Source: BNWE01 sp964369545 (GTDB lineage: Bacteria; Pseudomonadota; Alphaproteobacteria; UBA3830). From it: 64,000 nt of DNA. How positions within the stretch are numbered: position 1 is the first letter of the stretch; every line of letters begins with the position of its first letter. Where the stretch lies: assembly GCA_964369545.1 (NCBI GenBank), contig CAYJFA010000002.1, positions 1 through 64,000 on the forward strand. Reading direction: 5' to 3'. This document shows, piece by piece, positions 46,803-56,292 of this stretch. Under the pieces are notes generated by a model. It was not told where the DNA came from, did no database searches, and saw only the letters and a list, made by a program, of their open reading frames with translations. The position numbers and the translations under genes are program-made.

Positions 46803-48876
46803 TTTTTTAGTAGAATTATTGGTAGAAGAAATTCCTGCTAGATTCCAAGCGGAAGCAATCACAAATTTTAAAAAATTATTAATGGAAAAATTACGTAATA
46901 ATGGAATAGAATTTTCGGATGTGCAGTCTTATGTAACACCTCGAAGATTAGTATTTTCTGCGAATTTAAATGATAAAATTCCTGCATTTATTGAAGAAAA
47001 AAAAGGTCCGCAGACATCGGCGCCTCAAGATATTATAAAAAAGTTTCTAAAAGCCGCAGGAGTAACAAGAAAAGAATGCATAGAAAAAGTGATAGATAAA
47101 AAAACATTTCTTTTCGCGCAGATAGAGCATCCAGCGAAAGATACGGCGAATTTGCTTGCTTCGATAGTAAAGGGTGCGATTTTGGAAATACACTGGCCAA
47201 AGTCTATGCATTGGGGAACTCATTCGTTTAAGTTTGTTCGACCTTTAAGAAATATTTTATGCAAGTTTGATGGAAAACTTGTGAACATTAATTTCGATGA
47301 AATAAACATTAAATCAACTGATTATACGGTAGGTCATAGATTTATATCTCCCCAAAAAATCTTTTCAAAAAGTATCGATGATTATCTAAACAAAATGCGA
47401 GATGCTTGCGTTGTTGTTGATCAAGAAAATAGAAAGCAAATCATTCTAGAACGCTGTAATAAATTAGGTGGAAAGCACTTCGCTTATGTGGATGTTACCG
47501 AGAATTTGTTAAATGAAATTGTGGGATTGGTTGAATATCCAGTTGTATTAGTTGGAAAAATTCCAGAAAAATTTATGCGACTTCCGGAAGAGGTTATTAT
47601 TACCTCCATGCGTGCACATCAAAGGTATTTTCCTGCAAGAAATTCAGATGGAAAATTAGCTCCATATTTCGTTTTTGTCGCGAACAATATTGCAGAAGAT
47701 GGTGGTGATACAATTATCGCTGGAAATCAGCGGGTGTTAAATGCTCGTTTATCAGATGCTTTGTTTTTCTTAGAGACTGATTTGAAAATTCCATTGGAGT
47801 TTCAGCTCGAAAAACTTAAAAAAATTGTATTCAATGAAAAGTTAGGGACAGTTTTTGATAGAATTACGAGAATAATAAGTATTTGTAATCATTTATGTGA
47901 TGCATTGCAAAAAGGTGGTCTAAATTTCAATTCTGGTTTTAGGGATATACTCGAGCGTGCAGCGTTACTCGCAAAATGTGATTTGCCCACAAATATGGTT
48001 TGCGAATTCACTGAATTACAAGGGATAATTGGTGCGCATTATGCTCAATTACAGGGAGAAAAAGTAGAGGTTTGCGAAATAATCCGTGATCAATATAAAT
48101 CAATTGAAAATATATCTTCAATTGCTGCTGCTTTATTTTCATTGGCTGATAAAATAGAAATTGTAACAGGGTTTTTCGCGATCGGAAAAGAACCTACGGG
48201 ATCCAAAGATCCGTTCGCATTACGCCGTGCAACGATCGGTATTTTAAAGATTATCAAAAAATATGATTTATCGATTGATTTAAAGGAAATAATTCAAAGA
48301 GCATTCGATAAATTATGCTTATCGATTGAAAATCTTAACAAAAATACTGTCGAAAAGGTTATGGAATTTATCTTAGATAGATTAAAGGTTGTTTTAAAGG
48401 AAAACGATATTCAACACGAAGTTATTAATGCTGTTATATTTGTTAACAACGATATATTACAAATTTTCAAAAAAGCAGAGATTTTGAATGAAGCTTTTAA
48501 AGTAGAGATTGGAAAAAAATTAATATCTATCTACAAAAGAGCGAAGAATATAATACAGAATAAACAAAGGGATAGTATCGTTGAATTTTTGCTCAAGGAG
48601 GCAGAAGAGAAAAATCTGTTTGCTGCAACTGATGCTTTGAAAAAATCTATAGATGATCTGGAAAAACTTAACATAAATCCCATAGAGAAATTTTCAAAAA
48701 AGTTAACCATTTGTATTTCAATGGAAAAAGTGATGTCTAATTTCTTTAATAATGTTTTAGTAAATACGGATGATGAAAAAGTACAAAAAAATCGAGTCTC
48801 TTTATTAACCAATTTAATATCTGTGCTTGATAGTGCGCTACCGGAAATTTCTGTGTTTTGTAAAAATAATGATTAA
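46795..48876 (+). CDS. glyS: Glycyl-tRNA synthetase beta subunit
   Basis: The 693-residue subunit starts with NNFLVELLVEEIPARFQ and holds PRRLVF, KGPQTSAP, SMRAHQRYFPARNSDGKL and KDPFALRRATIGILKI (HD-like and C-terminal domains), plus a DALR-type tRNA-binding domain. It binds tRNA-Gly for the complex with GlyQ. Start ATG overlaps glyQ by eight bases. Length is normal for bacterial GlyS. Confidence 0.97.
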   Translation: MNNFLVELLVEEIPARFQAEAITNFKKLLMEKLRNNGIEFSDVQSYVTPRRLVFSANLNDKIPAFIEEKKGPQTSAPQDIIKKFLKAAGVTRKECIEKVIDKKTFLFAQIEHPAKDTANLLASIVKGAILEIHWPKSMHWGTHSFKFVRPLRNILCKFDGKLVNINFDEINIKSTDYTVGHRFISPQKIFSKSIDDYLNKMRDACVVVDQENRKQIILERCNKLGGKHFAYVDVTENLLNEIVGLVEYPVVLVGKIPEKFMRLPEEVIITSMRAHQRYFPARNSDGKLAPYFVFVANNIAEDGGDTIIAGNQRVLNARLSDALFFLETDLKIPLEFQLEKLKKIVFNEKLGTVFDRITRIISICNHLCDALQKGGLNFNSGFRDILERAALLAKCDLPTNMVCEFTELQGIIGAHYAQLQGEKVEVCEIIRDQYKSIENISSIAAALFSLADKIEIVTGFFAIGKEPTGSKDPFALRRATIGILKIIKKYDLSIDLKEIIQRAFDKLCLSIENLNKNTVEKVMEFILDRLKVVLKENDIQHEVINAVIFVNNDILQIFKKAEILNEAFKVEIGKKLISIYKRAKNIIQNKQRDSIVEFLLKEAEEKNLFAATDALKKSIDDLEKLNINPIEKFSKKLTICISMEKVMSNFFNNVLVNTDDEKVQKNRVSLLTNLISVLDSALPEISVFCKNND

Positions 48877-48928
48877 CAGGTCTTTCTTCGCATTGATTTG
48901 ATTTTTTTCTTTTAATACACTCAATTTA

Positions 48929-49078
48929 GAGTGGGCGTAATGACGCGTTTGCAAGCTATCTCTGTGGCATATTTGAAGAAAGGGAGCTGCCTCTATGCTG
49001 ATCGTGGTCAGTGTACGCGGTGCCCACCTGGGATCTAGCCACAAGACGATCCCTAGGCGACGATTATTAGGCCTACTC
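48929..49078 (+). ncRNA. ssrS: Structured RNA, candidate 6S RNA
   Basis: The 150 bases between glyS and pdxY do not encode a protein but fold well. GAGTGGGC (48929-48936) pairs with GCCTACTC (49071-49078) as a closing stem, GTAAT with ATTAT just inside, and CCTGGGATC with GATCCC-T-AGG forms a strong 3' hairpin. The middle has the sequence CGCGGTGCCCACCT, reminiscent of alphaproteobacterial 6S RNAs, which mimic an open promoter and bind sigma-70 RNA polymerase. Length, terminal pairing and the T-rich end at 49081-49087 agree with 6S RNA. The G+C content is clearly above its surroundings. The identity is tentative, and strand is inferred from the T-run. Confidence 0.5.
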
Positions 49079-49106
49079 AGGTTTTTAAAATGTTTATGGA
49101 TGCTTT

Positions 49107-49943
49107 CTAAATCCTTATTAATTCAGGTAATGTATTTAGATTTCCAATTTGATATTTTTCTGATAATACTTGTAATTCCGTTTCTTTTAAAGAATATGTA
49201 TTGCATAAGACCTTCTGGATAAAATATACAGAGTATTGTAGGGTTTTCCCTATATCTTTAGTTTTTAAATAATATCCGAGAAATAGCGCAGATAGTAAGT
49301 CTCCTGTTCCATTTATGGGAGTAGGAAATTTATATTCTTCCGTTTTAATAATGTATTGATTTTTATTATCAGAAATAAAAACAAATAATATGTTGGGTTT
49401 CTCAGAAATTGCTATACCTGTTATGATAACTATTTTTATTTCTTTTTCATGAAAATATTTTGTTACTGCTTTCAAGCTTTTTATGTCATTAATTTTTATG
49501 TTTGATAAAATTTCCGCTTCATTTTGGTTGGGAATTATTATATCTGCCATAAGATTTTTTCTAAAAAAATCCACAACTTCCGATTTTACATGACATGTAT
49601 CTCCGCCCATTACTGGATCGCATAAATATAATAAATCTGAATTTAATGTCTTATATTTTTTAACAATGTGCTGAACCGCATCACATATTTCTTTGCTGCC
49701 CATGTAGCCTGACAGAATAGCTTTACATTTATGAGCTTGCCCAATATCTTCTATTCCATTTGCTATTTTAATAATATGCGCCGCATCGAATATGTCTCCT
49801 TGCCATTTTCCATATCCGGTGTGATTTGAGAATTGTACAGTGTTTATTGGACAAACATCATATCCTATTGATTGTAAAGGAAAAATAGCGGCTTTGTTTC
49901 CTACGTATCCATAAGCAACATGCGATTGAATTGATAATATCAT
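49107..49943 (-). CDS. pdxY: Pyridoxal kinase
   Basis: The 278-residue ribokinase-fold enzyme phosphorylates pyridoxal. The start ILSIQSHVAYGYVGNKAAIFPLQ is typical, followed by VQFSNHTGYGKWQG, the LCDPVMGGD motif, IPNQNEAEIL and the anion-hole motif NGTGDLLSALFLGYYL with the catalytic aspartate. It provides PLP by salvage. It is the last gene of a minus-strand run with the dipeptidase and MATE genes (25-base and 10-base gaps). Confidence 0.93.
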   Translation of the reverse strand: MILSIQSHVAYGYVGNKAAIFPLQSIGYDVCPINTVQFSNHTGYGKWQGDIFDAAHIIKIANGIEDIGQAHKCKAILSGYMGSKEICDAVQHIVKKYKTLNSDLLYLCDPVMGGDTCHVKSEVVDFFRKNLMADIIIPNQNEAEILSNIKINDIKSLKAVTKYFHEKEIKIVIITGIAISEKPNILFVFISDNKNQYIIKTEEYKFPTPINGTGDLLSALFLGYYLKTKDIGKTLQYSVYFIQKVLCNTYSLKETELQVLSEKYQIGNLNTLPELIRI

Positions 49944-49968
49944 AACAATGCCTCATTAATATAGAGTT

Positions 49969-50664
49969 TTATTCTATTGGAAAATCATAATCTTCCATTG
50001 TATCAGCATTTTTGAGAGTATAATGCCACCATTCATTTTGGATTGCGGAAAAACCAAAATTCAACATAGCATCTTTTAGTGTTTTCCGATTTTTTTGCGC
50101 TGATTCCTTTATTGAATCAGAGTCATGATGAGAGGATTCATGAAGAAAATCAAAGCTCGTTCCCATATCTATGGTTCCATCATCTAGGAATAAAATCTTC
50201 TCTCCAGTTTTTAATACTTTTTCTGAAATAGAAATTTTTTGCAAACTTGATCCTAATTTCATTATTGTAAGATCTGTAGTATATCCTTTGCAATGATCAG
50301 ATCTTGCGGAAATATATCCATCAATGAACAATTTTTCTTTACTCAGACTTGGATAATAATACGGTTTTGTAGATATATCTTTATTTTTAGACCAATCGAT
50401 AAAGTGCTGCACAGCTCTTTGAGGGCGGAATGCATCATAAACGACTAACGTATAACCATACTCTTTAAAATAATCTTGGACTTTTTTTAGTTGCTGAGCA
50501 GCTTTTCGCTTAAGAATTATTTTACTTGAATTATATCCCCTTATTTTTTCTCCAACAAAATTTTCTTGTGCTGCATATTTAACGCTTTGCAATATGGATG
50601 AATCAATATCAGATAAGTATACGAAATCATGAGAAAGTCGATTACTTGAATTTAATGATATCAT
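49969..50664 (-). CDS. ddpX: D-alanyl-D-alanine dipeptidase (VanX/DdpX family)
   Basis: The 231-residue zinc peptidase matches VanX-type enzymes: VYDAFRPQRAVQHF (the R-P of the active site), SDHCKGYTTDLTIM (zinc ligands in S-x-H-x-x-G-x-x-x-D), MGTSFDFLHESSHH and EWWHYTLKN (catalytic glutamate and third zinc ligand histidine). No signal peptide is visible, so it is cytoplasmic. Besides vancomycin resistance, such enzymes recycle D-Ala-D-Ala from peptidoglycan as a carbon source. No vanHA-like genes are near. Confidence 0.85.
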   Translation of the reverse strand: MISLNSSNRLSHDFVYLSDIDSSILQSVKYAAQENFVGEKIRGYNSSKIILKRKAAQQLKKVQDYFKEYGYTLVVYDAFRPQRAVQHFIDWSKNKDISTKPYYYPSLSKEKLFIDGYISARSDHCKGYTTDLTIMKLGSSLQKISISEKVLKTGEKILFLDDGTIDMGTSFDFLHESSHHDSDSIKESAQKNRKTLKDAMLNFGFSAIQNEWWHYTLKNADTMEDYDFPIE

Positions 50665-50674
50665 TGCTATTTTC

Positions 50675-52015
50675 CTACACTAATTTTTTTATCCATTTTT
50701 GGGCTCGGTATCTGCGATATACAATAAATGCGTTTATAAGTGCTCTGATTGGAAGTATCGTATAAATCAACCTTATAGAAGTTAATGTTCCTGTGTAGTA
50801 CATAATAGTCATTGGAAAAATCACGAAACCCCAGGCGGTTAATGATTCAAGATACATTTGAAATTTCGTGTCTCCGCCGCCTGTCAAAATTCCTGAGATC
50901 ATATACAGTATTCCATCTGCAAAAATTATAATCCATAAGCTGGTAAAAACAAATTCGAATTCTGGACGTAATGTAGCTATATTACTGCTGGCGCTATCTA
51001 AAAATAAAAAGATCAGCTCATGAAAAAATACTAATGGTATAGCAAAAACTGCGCTCATAATCCCATTTAATTTCATAAATATTTTGAGAAGCGAGCTTAT
51101 TCCTTTGATGTCGTTTTTACCTATGAGGTTAGCTGATAGGGCAGATATAGATCGTCCACAGCCATCTGCGAAAAATATAAAAATTACAAATAAACTTACT
51201 GCTATTGATTCTATGGTTGCTAAATCCTTGGATGCGTAACTGAACAACAACAGCATTAAAAACCAAGCCAGCATTTCTAAAATTTTTCCTATGGAGATCG
51301 GCAATCCGGTTTTTATGCAGTCTAAAAAGAGGTCTTTTCTAAAAGAAAAGTCAAAAGTATTATATATTTCGCGATTTTCTTTCTTCAAAAAAAGAAAAAA
51401 TAGAATACATATCTGCGTGATTTCAGACATTATGGTCGCTATCGCCGCTCCTGCTACTCCCATAGGCTGAAATATTCCGGGTATTCCAAATACAAATAAT
51501 ATGCTGAGCAGAAAATCTATGAAATTTCCAATCATAACTACGGCAATTATGATAAAGCTTTGTCCGCGTCCTATAAAAAAAGACGATAATGCGCAGATAA
51601 TTGCTGGAAGCCCTGCGAATGCTATCATAATTTTTTGATAAATTATTGCGTCCTGTCTGTAATATTCTGGAGATATGCAAATATATTCAGTTGTAAGTGA
51701 TATCGGGATATAAATTACAAACGCCAGTAATCCAAGATATATCATTTGCCAGGCTGGTCTTGCGGTTTTTTTAAATTCTTTTAAGCCGTTGTATTGCCCT
51801 ACAAAGACGGTGGATATTTGCGAAACGCTTATCAAGGCAAAGCTTGCTACCAGAACAAAATTTCCTGATATTGCTGCTGCATTCATTGCGTCAAGAGAAT
51901 AATGCGCAAGAACTATTCTATTGATTGTAAACATTAAATTTCTGGATAGTTCCGATAGAACCACTGGAAGCGTGAACTTTAATATCGTTCTTAAATTGTA
52001 ATTGTTTTCTAACAT
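50675..52015 (-). CDS. MATE family efflux transporter
   Basis: The 446-residue protein has about 12 membrane helices in two halves (first half starting ILKFTLPVVLSELSRNLMFTINRIV, second half SIGKILEMLAWFLMLLLFSY). The MATE layout and the segments VGQYNG and PMGVAGAAIATI are typical. It exports cations or drugs by proton or sodium antiport; the substrate is unknown. Its gene starts the minus-strand run followed by the dipeptidase and pdxY, spacing 10 bases. Confidence 0.9.
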   Translation of the reverse strand: MLENNYNLRTILKFTLPVVLSELSRNLMFTINRIVLAHYSLDAMNAAAISGNFVLVASFALISVSQISTVFVGQYNGLKEFKKTARPAWQMIYLGLLAFVIYIPISLTTEYICISPEYYRQDAIIYQKIMIAFAGLPAIICALSSFFIGRGQSFIIIAVVMIGNFIDFLLSILFVFGIPGIFQPMGVAGAAIATIMSEITQICILFFLFLKKENREIYNTFDFSFRKDLFLDCIKTGLPISIGKILEMLAWFLMLLLFSYASKDLATIESIAVSLFVIFIFFADGCGRSISALSANLIGKNDIKGISSLLKIFMKLNGIMSAVFAIPLVFFHELIFLFLDSASSNIATLRPEFEFVFTSLWIIIFADGILYMISGILTGGGDTKFQMYLESLTAWGFVIFPMTIMYYTGTLTSIRLIYTILPIRALINAFIVYRRYRAQKWIKKLV

Positions 52016-52107
52016 AGTGATCGGTTAATTTTTAAACACAGTGTAAATCGAGGCTGCAGTGTGTTAATGGTTTTTATGAGCTCTTTGTATTTATAATAAA
52101 TAAAATA

Positions 52108-52133
52108 AGGTCTCCTAAAAATAAAGGAGACCT
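52108..52133 (-). terminator. Rho-independent terminator after hppA
   Basis: AGGTCTCCT and AGGAGACCT form a perfect 9-bp stem around an eight-base AT loop; on the minus strand it is followed by a T-rich stretch (TATTTTATTTATT). It lies 13 bases after the hppA stop and separates it from the MATE operon. Confidence 0.85.
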
Positions 52134-52145
52134 GCAGAAATTGTG

Positions 52146-54239
52146 TTACAGCAATATTTTTGCTAGTGATGCTAATAAAAGAATCGCAACAATATTGGTG
52201 ATTTTTATCATTGGATTGATTGCTGGTCCTGCGGTGTCTTTATATGGATCACCTACAGTATCTCCGGTAACTGCTGCTTTGTGAGCTTCAGAACCTTTTC
52301 CTCCGAAATTTCCATTTTCTATGTACTTTTTCGCATTATCCCAAGCTCCACCACCGGATGTCATTGAAATAGCAAGGAAAATTCCAGTCAAAATTGTTCC
52401 AAGCAACATTGCTCCTACGCTTGTGATACCGGCTTTATTTCCGCCGATATATCCAATAGCAAAATAAAGAATTATTGGAGCCAAAACAGGCAGAATTGAA
52501 GGTAAAATCATTTCTTTAATTGCTGATTTTGTAAGCATATCAACTGCCGCTTTATAATCAGGTTTTGCTTTCCCGGTCATTATTCCTTTGATAGTTTTAA
52601 ATTGACGCCTTACTTCCATCACAATTGCACCACCAGCGCGTCCGACAGCCATCATACCGCACGCTCCGAAGAGATACGGAAGTAATCCTCCGATAAACAA
52701 TCCGACAACAACATAAGGATCGCTGAGCGCAAAATCGATTTTTAGATCTGGAAAGTAATGTGCAATGTCTTGTGTATATGCCGAAAAAAGTACCAAAGAT
52801 GCCAATCCAGCGGATCCAATAGCGTATCCTTTTGTGACGGCTTTGGTTGTATTTCCCACGGCATCTAATTTATCCGTTACTTCTCGGACATTCTCTGGTA
52901 ATCCAGCCATTTCAGCGATACCACCAGCATTATCTGTAACCGGACCATAAGCATCTAGGGCTACAATCATGCCTGCTAAGGCCAACATAGATGTTGCCGA
53001 GATCGCAATTCCATATAATCCTGCTTGCAAATATGCCGCTAAAATTCCAGCGCAAATTATTATTACTGGAATCGCAGTTGCTTCCATAGAAATTGCCAGT
53101 CCTTGAATAATATTTGTACCATGTCCTGTTTCAGAGGCTTTTGCGATGCTTATAACAGGTCTGTAGGAATATGAAGTGTAGTATTCAGTGATTCCCACAA
53201 GAAGAAGAGTGACGATTAATCCTATAGCTGCACACATAAGAATTGAACAACCTGTAAACGAATCCGAGCTTCCATTTACAACGAAAACCGCTGAACAATC
53301 AAACATCTTCTTGGTAACAGCATATATTGCTGCGAACGAAAATCCGACGGCTGCCAACAGACCTTTATAGAGAGCGTACATTACATTTTTTGATTTTCCG
53401 AGTTTTACAAAGTAGGTGCCCAGTATAGATCCTAAGATACATACTCCAGAAATAACTAATGGATACATCATTAGTGTATCTTTTGCCGCATCTTTGAAGA
53501 ATATACTCGCAAGAACGATTGTTGCGGAAATTGTAACAACATATGTTTCGAAAAGATCTGCCGCCATTCCTGCGCAATCACCAACGTTATCGCCGACGTT
53601 ATCTGCTATGACCGCTGGATTTCTTGGGTCGTCTTCAGGAATTCCTACTTCTACTTTTCCTACTAAATCTGCGCCGACATCTGCTCCTTTGGTGAAGATT
53701 CCGCCTCCCAAACGCGCAAATATAGAAATTAAAGACGCACCAAAACTCATTCCAATGAGTGATTCTGAGATAATTCTTGCATCTTCCGTGATTGCTCTGA
53801 GATAGAAATAATAAAGCGCTATTCCAAGCAATCCGAGGCCAACCACTAAAAATCCAGTAATTGCCCCTGATTTATAAGCGACAGATAGAGCATAATCTAT
53901 CCCTTTTTTTGCTGCTTCTGCCGTTCGAACGTTCGCTCTGACGGAAATATTCATACCGACATATCCGGCAACACCTGATAAAACAGCACCGATTACAAAT
54001 CCAATCGCCGGATAGTATCCAACGCAGACAGTGACTATGGCTGTCATCAAAATTCCAACCATGCCTATGGTTGTATATTGTCTATTTAGATACGCGGAAG
54101 CACCATCTTGAATTGCTGCCGCTATTTCGATCATTTTGCTGTTTCCTCTATTGAGTTTCAGCATACCAATAGCGTTTAAAGCGCCGTATACCAAGGCTAA
54201 AATACTAGATATAACGACTATTAGTTCCCAATACCACAT
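52146..54239 (-). CDS. hppA: Membrane-bound proton-pumping pyrophosphatase
   Basis: This 697-residue protein has about 16 membrane helices and the pyrophosphatase motifs GGGIFTKGADVGADLVGKVE, DNVGDNVGDCAGMAADLFE and a late TAGPAINPMIKI. The sequence GNTTKAVTKG carries lysine where potassium-dependent enzymes have alanine, which marks a potassium-independent proton pump. It couples hydrolysis of diphosphate, a by-product of biosynthesis, to ion export, saving ATP. It stands as a single gene with its own terminator. Confidence 0.95.
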   Translation of the reverse strand: MWYWELIVVISSILALVYGALNAIGMLKLNRGNSKMIEIAAAIQDGASAYLNRQYTTIGMVGILMTAIVTVCVGYYPAIGFVIGAVLSGVAGYVGMNISVRANVRTAEAAKKGIDYALSVAYKSGAITGFLVVGLGLLGIALYYFYLRAITEDARIISESLIGMSFGASLISIFARLGGGIFTKGADVGADLVGKVEVGIPEDDPRNPAVIADNVGDNVGDCAGMAADLFETYVVTISATIVLASIFFKDAAKDTLMMYPLVISGVCILGSILGTYFVKLGKSKNVMYALYKGLLAAVGFSFAAIYAVTKKMFDCSAVFVVNGSSDSFTGCSILMCAAIGLIVTLLLVGITEYYTSYSYRPVISIAKASETGHGTNIIQGLAISMEATAIPVIIICAGILAAYLQAGLYGIAISATSMLALAGMIVALDAYGPVTDNAGGIAEMAGLPENVREVTDKLDAVGNTTKAVTKGYAIGSAGLASLVLFSAYTQDIAHYFPDLKIDFALSDPYVVVGLFIGGLLPYLFGACGMMAVGRAGGAIVMEVRRQFKTIKGIMTGKAKPDYKAAVDMLTKSAIKEMILPSILPVLAPIILYFAIGYIGGNKAGITSVGAMLLGTILTGIFLAISMTSGGGAWDNAKKYIENGNFGGKGSEAHKAAVTGDTVGDPYKDTAGPAINPMIKITNIVAILLLASLAKILL

Positions 54240-54442
54240 AAATACATCTCCATGAAATATTAAACAATTACGAGATAAAATTCCAATAATCCCTGCGAAT
54301 TATCACATATTTTATAAAAAATATCAAATTTTAGACGACTTCTGTATGAAGTTTCGTAGTTCGATGAAAATTGTAATCCGCTTGTCTTATAAAAAATCGT
54401 GCGTTACAATTCGGATGTATATATAAAATGAGGTTTAAGATT

Positions 54443-54922
54443 ATGAAAAAGACGTTAATTTTATCTTCGATACTTTGCTGCGGTTTACTATTAATGATTG
54501 GATGCGCCAGAAATATTTCTTCTTCCAGTTACACTGAAGGAGCAGTAGGGTCTGTATCAGAATCATATCCATGTACAGTTGTCAGCGTTCGTAAGGTTAT
54601 GATAGAAGGAGGAGATTCTCTTGAGAATAACAAAATTGGCGCAATAGGCGGAGCATTGGCGGGTGCAGCAGTTGGTCAAGCGTTTGGCGGAGGTCGAGGC
54701 AGGACATTAACTACAGTTGGTGGAGCTCTTGCTGGTGGTGTTGGTGGAGCTATGGCAGAGAGAGCGATGAAATCTCAAGAAGGTCTTGAATATACTATAA
54801 GGATGCAGTCGGGATCCTTGAGAACCATCGTGCAAGGAATGGATGGAGCTTTATCACCCGGGCAATCTGCTTTGTTAATGATTTCTCCTAAAGGTCGCTC
54901 AAGATTAATAGCTGCACATTAG
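54443..54922 (+). CDS. Glycine-zipper outer-membrane lipoprotein (SlyB / 17-kDa antigen-like)
   Basis: The 159-residue protein has a lipoprotein signal ending LMIGC and a 2TM glycine zipper (IGAIGGALAGAAVGQAFGGGRG, then TVGGALAGGVGGAMAERAMKS). This resembles SlyB/PcP lipoproteins and the 17-kDa surface antigen of Rickettsia. The ATG at 54443 with GAGG (54430-54433) nine bases upstream is preferred to an in-frame ATG at 54428. It is followed by a terminator. Confidence 0.85.
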   Translation: MKKTLILSSILCCGLLLMIGCARNISSSSYTEGAVGSVSESYPCTVVSVRKVMIEGGDSLENNKIGAIGGALAGAAVGQAFGGGRGRTLTTVGGALAGGVGGAMAERAMKSQEGLEYTIRMQSGSLRTIVQGMDGALSPGQSALLMISPKGRSRLIAAH

Positions 54923-54954
54923 CAGATATTGTTCTGTTAGTTGATTATTTAAAA

Positions 54955-54990
54955 ACAGCCCTTGGATTAATTTTCAAGGGTTATTATCTT
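54955..54990 (+). terminator. Rho-independent terminator after the glycine-zipper lipoprotein gene
   Basis: CCCTTG and CAAGGG (54958-54963 and 54974-54979) form a 6-bp stem around an AT-rich loop, followed by TTATTATCTTTTATT. It is 30 bases after the stop of the lipoprotein gene. Confidence 0.7.
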
Positions 54991-55089
54991 TTATTGAGAG
55001 ACGCGATGTTTTTATTAGAGATTAGAGCTTTTAATTGAGTATATAATCTCTAAATCTATGTGTTATTAATTACGTATTTTAGTATGAAA

Positions 55090-56115
55090 TTATTTTACTT
55101 GGATCGTCATCTTGTTGTTATATAAAGTGGCGACAGCGTCGTATATAAGCGGTTTATTATAATTTCCATGCCCAAATTGATCTGTGATATAGACAGGGAT
55201 ATCAATCTCGTTCGCGAATTTACATAGGAAATTTCCAATTTCTTTTTGATGACCGCTGTTTATAAATCTGCCAAATACTATTGCGTTAATCCCCTTTAAT
55301 TTTCCAATTTCTTTAAGATGATACATTGAACGATATATCCATTGAGGTTTTAAATTGTTATCTTCTACAAAAAGAATTTTTCCACGAGTTTGTATTTCCC
55401 AACATGCACCAATACTAGCTTCAATCAATGTTAGATTACCCCCAGTTAATTTTCCTGTAACATGATTTTTCTTTTTTGCGTGTTCATTTATTGGATAGAC
55501 TTTATCAATAGTATATTGGTCTATGCGGTTTTCTAAAATATCTAATAAAGTATCAAAATTACATTTAGAAAAATTACCTTCCGCAAGATGAATCATAACG
55601 GGTGCATGTATAGCTTTCCATCCCCATTTCTGAGTGACAAACAACTGCAGTGACACAATATCGCTAAATCCAACAAGTGTTTTCTTTACTTTTGGTATTG
55701 GTTTTTTATTTAAATCAGAAATTATTAGGTTAGTACCAAATCCGCCGCGCATTGCCCATATGATGTTGTGTTTAGATTTTACAGCTGTTTCAAAAAATTT
55801 TATTCTATTTTGCTCTGTATCAGAGCAATGATAAAATTCTTTGTTGTCGATAGCTGTTTGTGGAATATTAACATGATATTTTTGGATAAGAAGATGCATT
55901 AATTTTGCTTGTGTAGAGTCGATACCGCTGCCTGGAGCAACAACCGTAAGATCTATTTTTGTAAGTCTGCGACAAATTTCATCAAAATCTTTATCATTGA
56001 ATCGTGTATCAAAAATATCTAGCGGTGCAGATGTGGATAATTCTTTCTTTTTTATTTCACTACATCCGAAGCATAAGAAACAAACCGCAAGAATTATAAC
56101 GTTTTTTATTTTCAT
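55090..56115 (-). CDS. ldcA: LD-carboxypeptidase (S66 family) with lipoprotein signal
   Basis: The protein of about 341 residues has a lipobox (LCFGC) behind a signal helix. It matches S66 LD-carboxypeptidases: TVVAPGSGID, MRGGFGTNL, the serine nucleophile in LVGFSDIVSL, glutamate in LFVEDNNL and histidine in TDQFGHGNY. Such enzymes cut the terminal D-alanine from muropeptide tetrapeptides. Most are cytosolic; an acyl anchor would place this one in the periplasm. The ATG at 56115 gives a proper signal peptide; an upstream ATG would add an unlikely second hydrophobic stretch. Confidence 0.85.
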   Translation of the reverse strand: MKIKNVIILAVCFLCFGCSEIKKKELSTSAPLDIFDTRFNDKDFDEICRRLTKIDLTVVAPGSGIDSTQAKLMHLLIQKYHVNIPQTAIDNKEFYHCSDTEQNRIKFFETAVKSKHNIIWAMRGGFGTNLIISDLNKKPIPKVKKTLVGFSDIVSLQLFVTQKWGWKAIHAPVMIHLAEGNFSKCNFDTLLDILENRIDQYTIDKVYPINEHAKKKNHVTGKLTGGNLTLIEASIGACWEIQTRGKILFVEDNNLKPQWIYRSMYHLKEIGKLKGINAIVFGRFINSGHQKEIGNFLCKFANEIDIPVYITDQFGHGNYNKPLIYDAVATLYNNKMTIQVK

Positions 56116-56292
56116 AATAATGCATATCAATAAATATAATGCGCACATAATACGAAAGAATTAGATATAAGAAAATACTATTTTTAGCAACTCATTTAGA
56201 TTTCGCTTCCGTACTCAGTCAGTTGTTAATGTTTTTGTTACCAATGAGGGTGTAAAATATATACGTAATAATTGTGTACAGATGGAGTTTTA

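Noticed and set aside
48995..49222. 75-codon plus-strand frame and 68-codon minus-strand frame in the glyS-pdxY gap
   Set aside because: They lie on the structured RNA and the pdxY 3' end, lack Shine-Dalgarno sequences and look like shadows.
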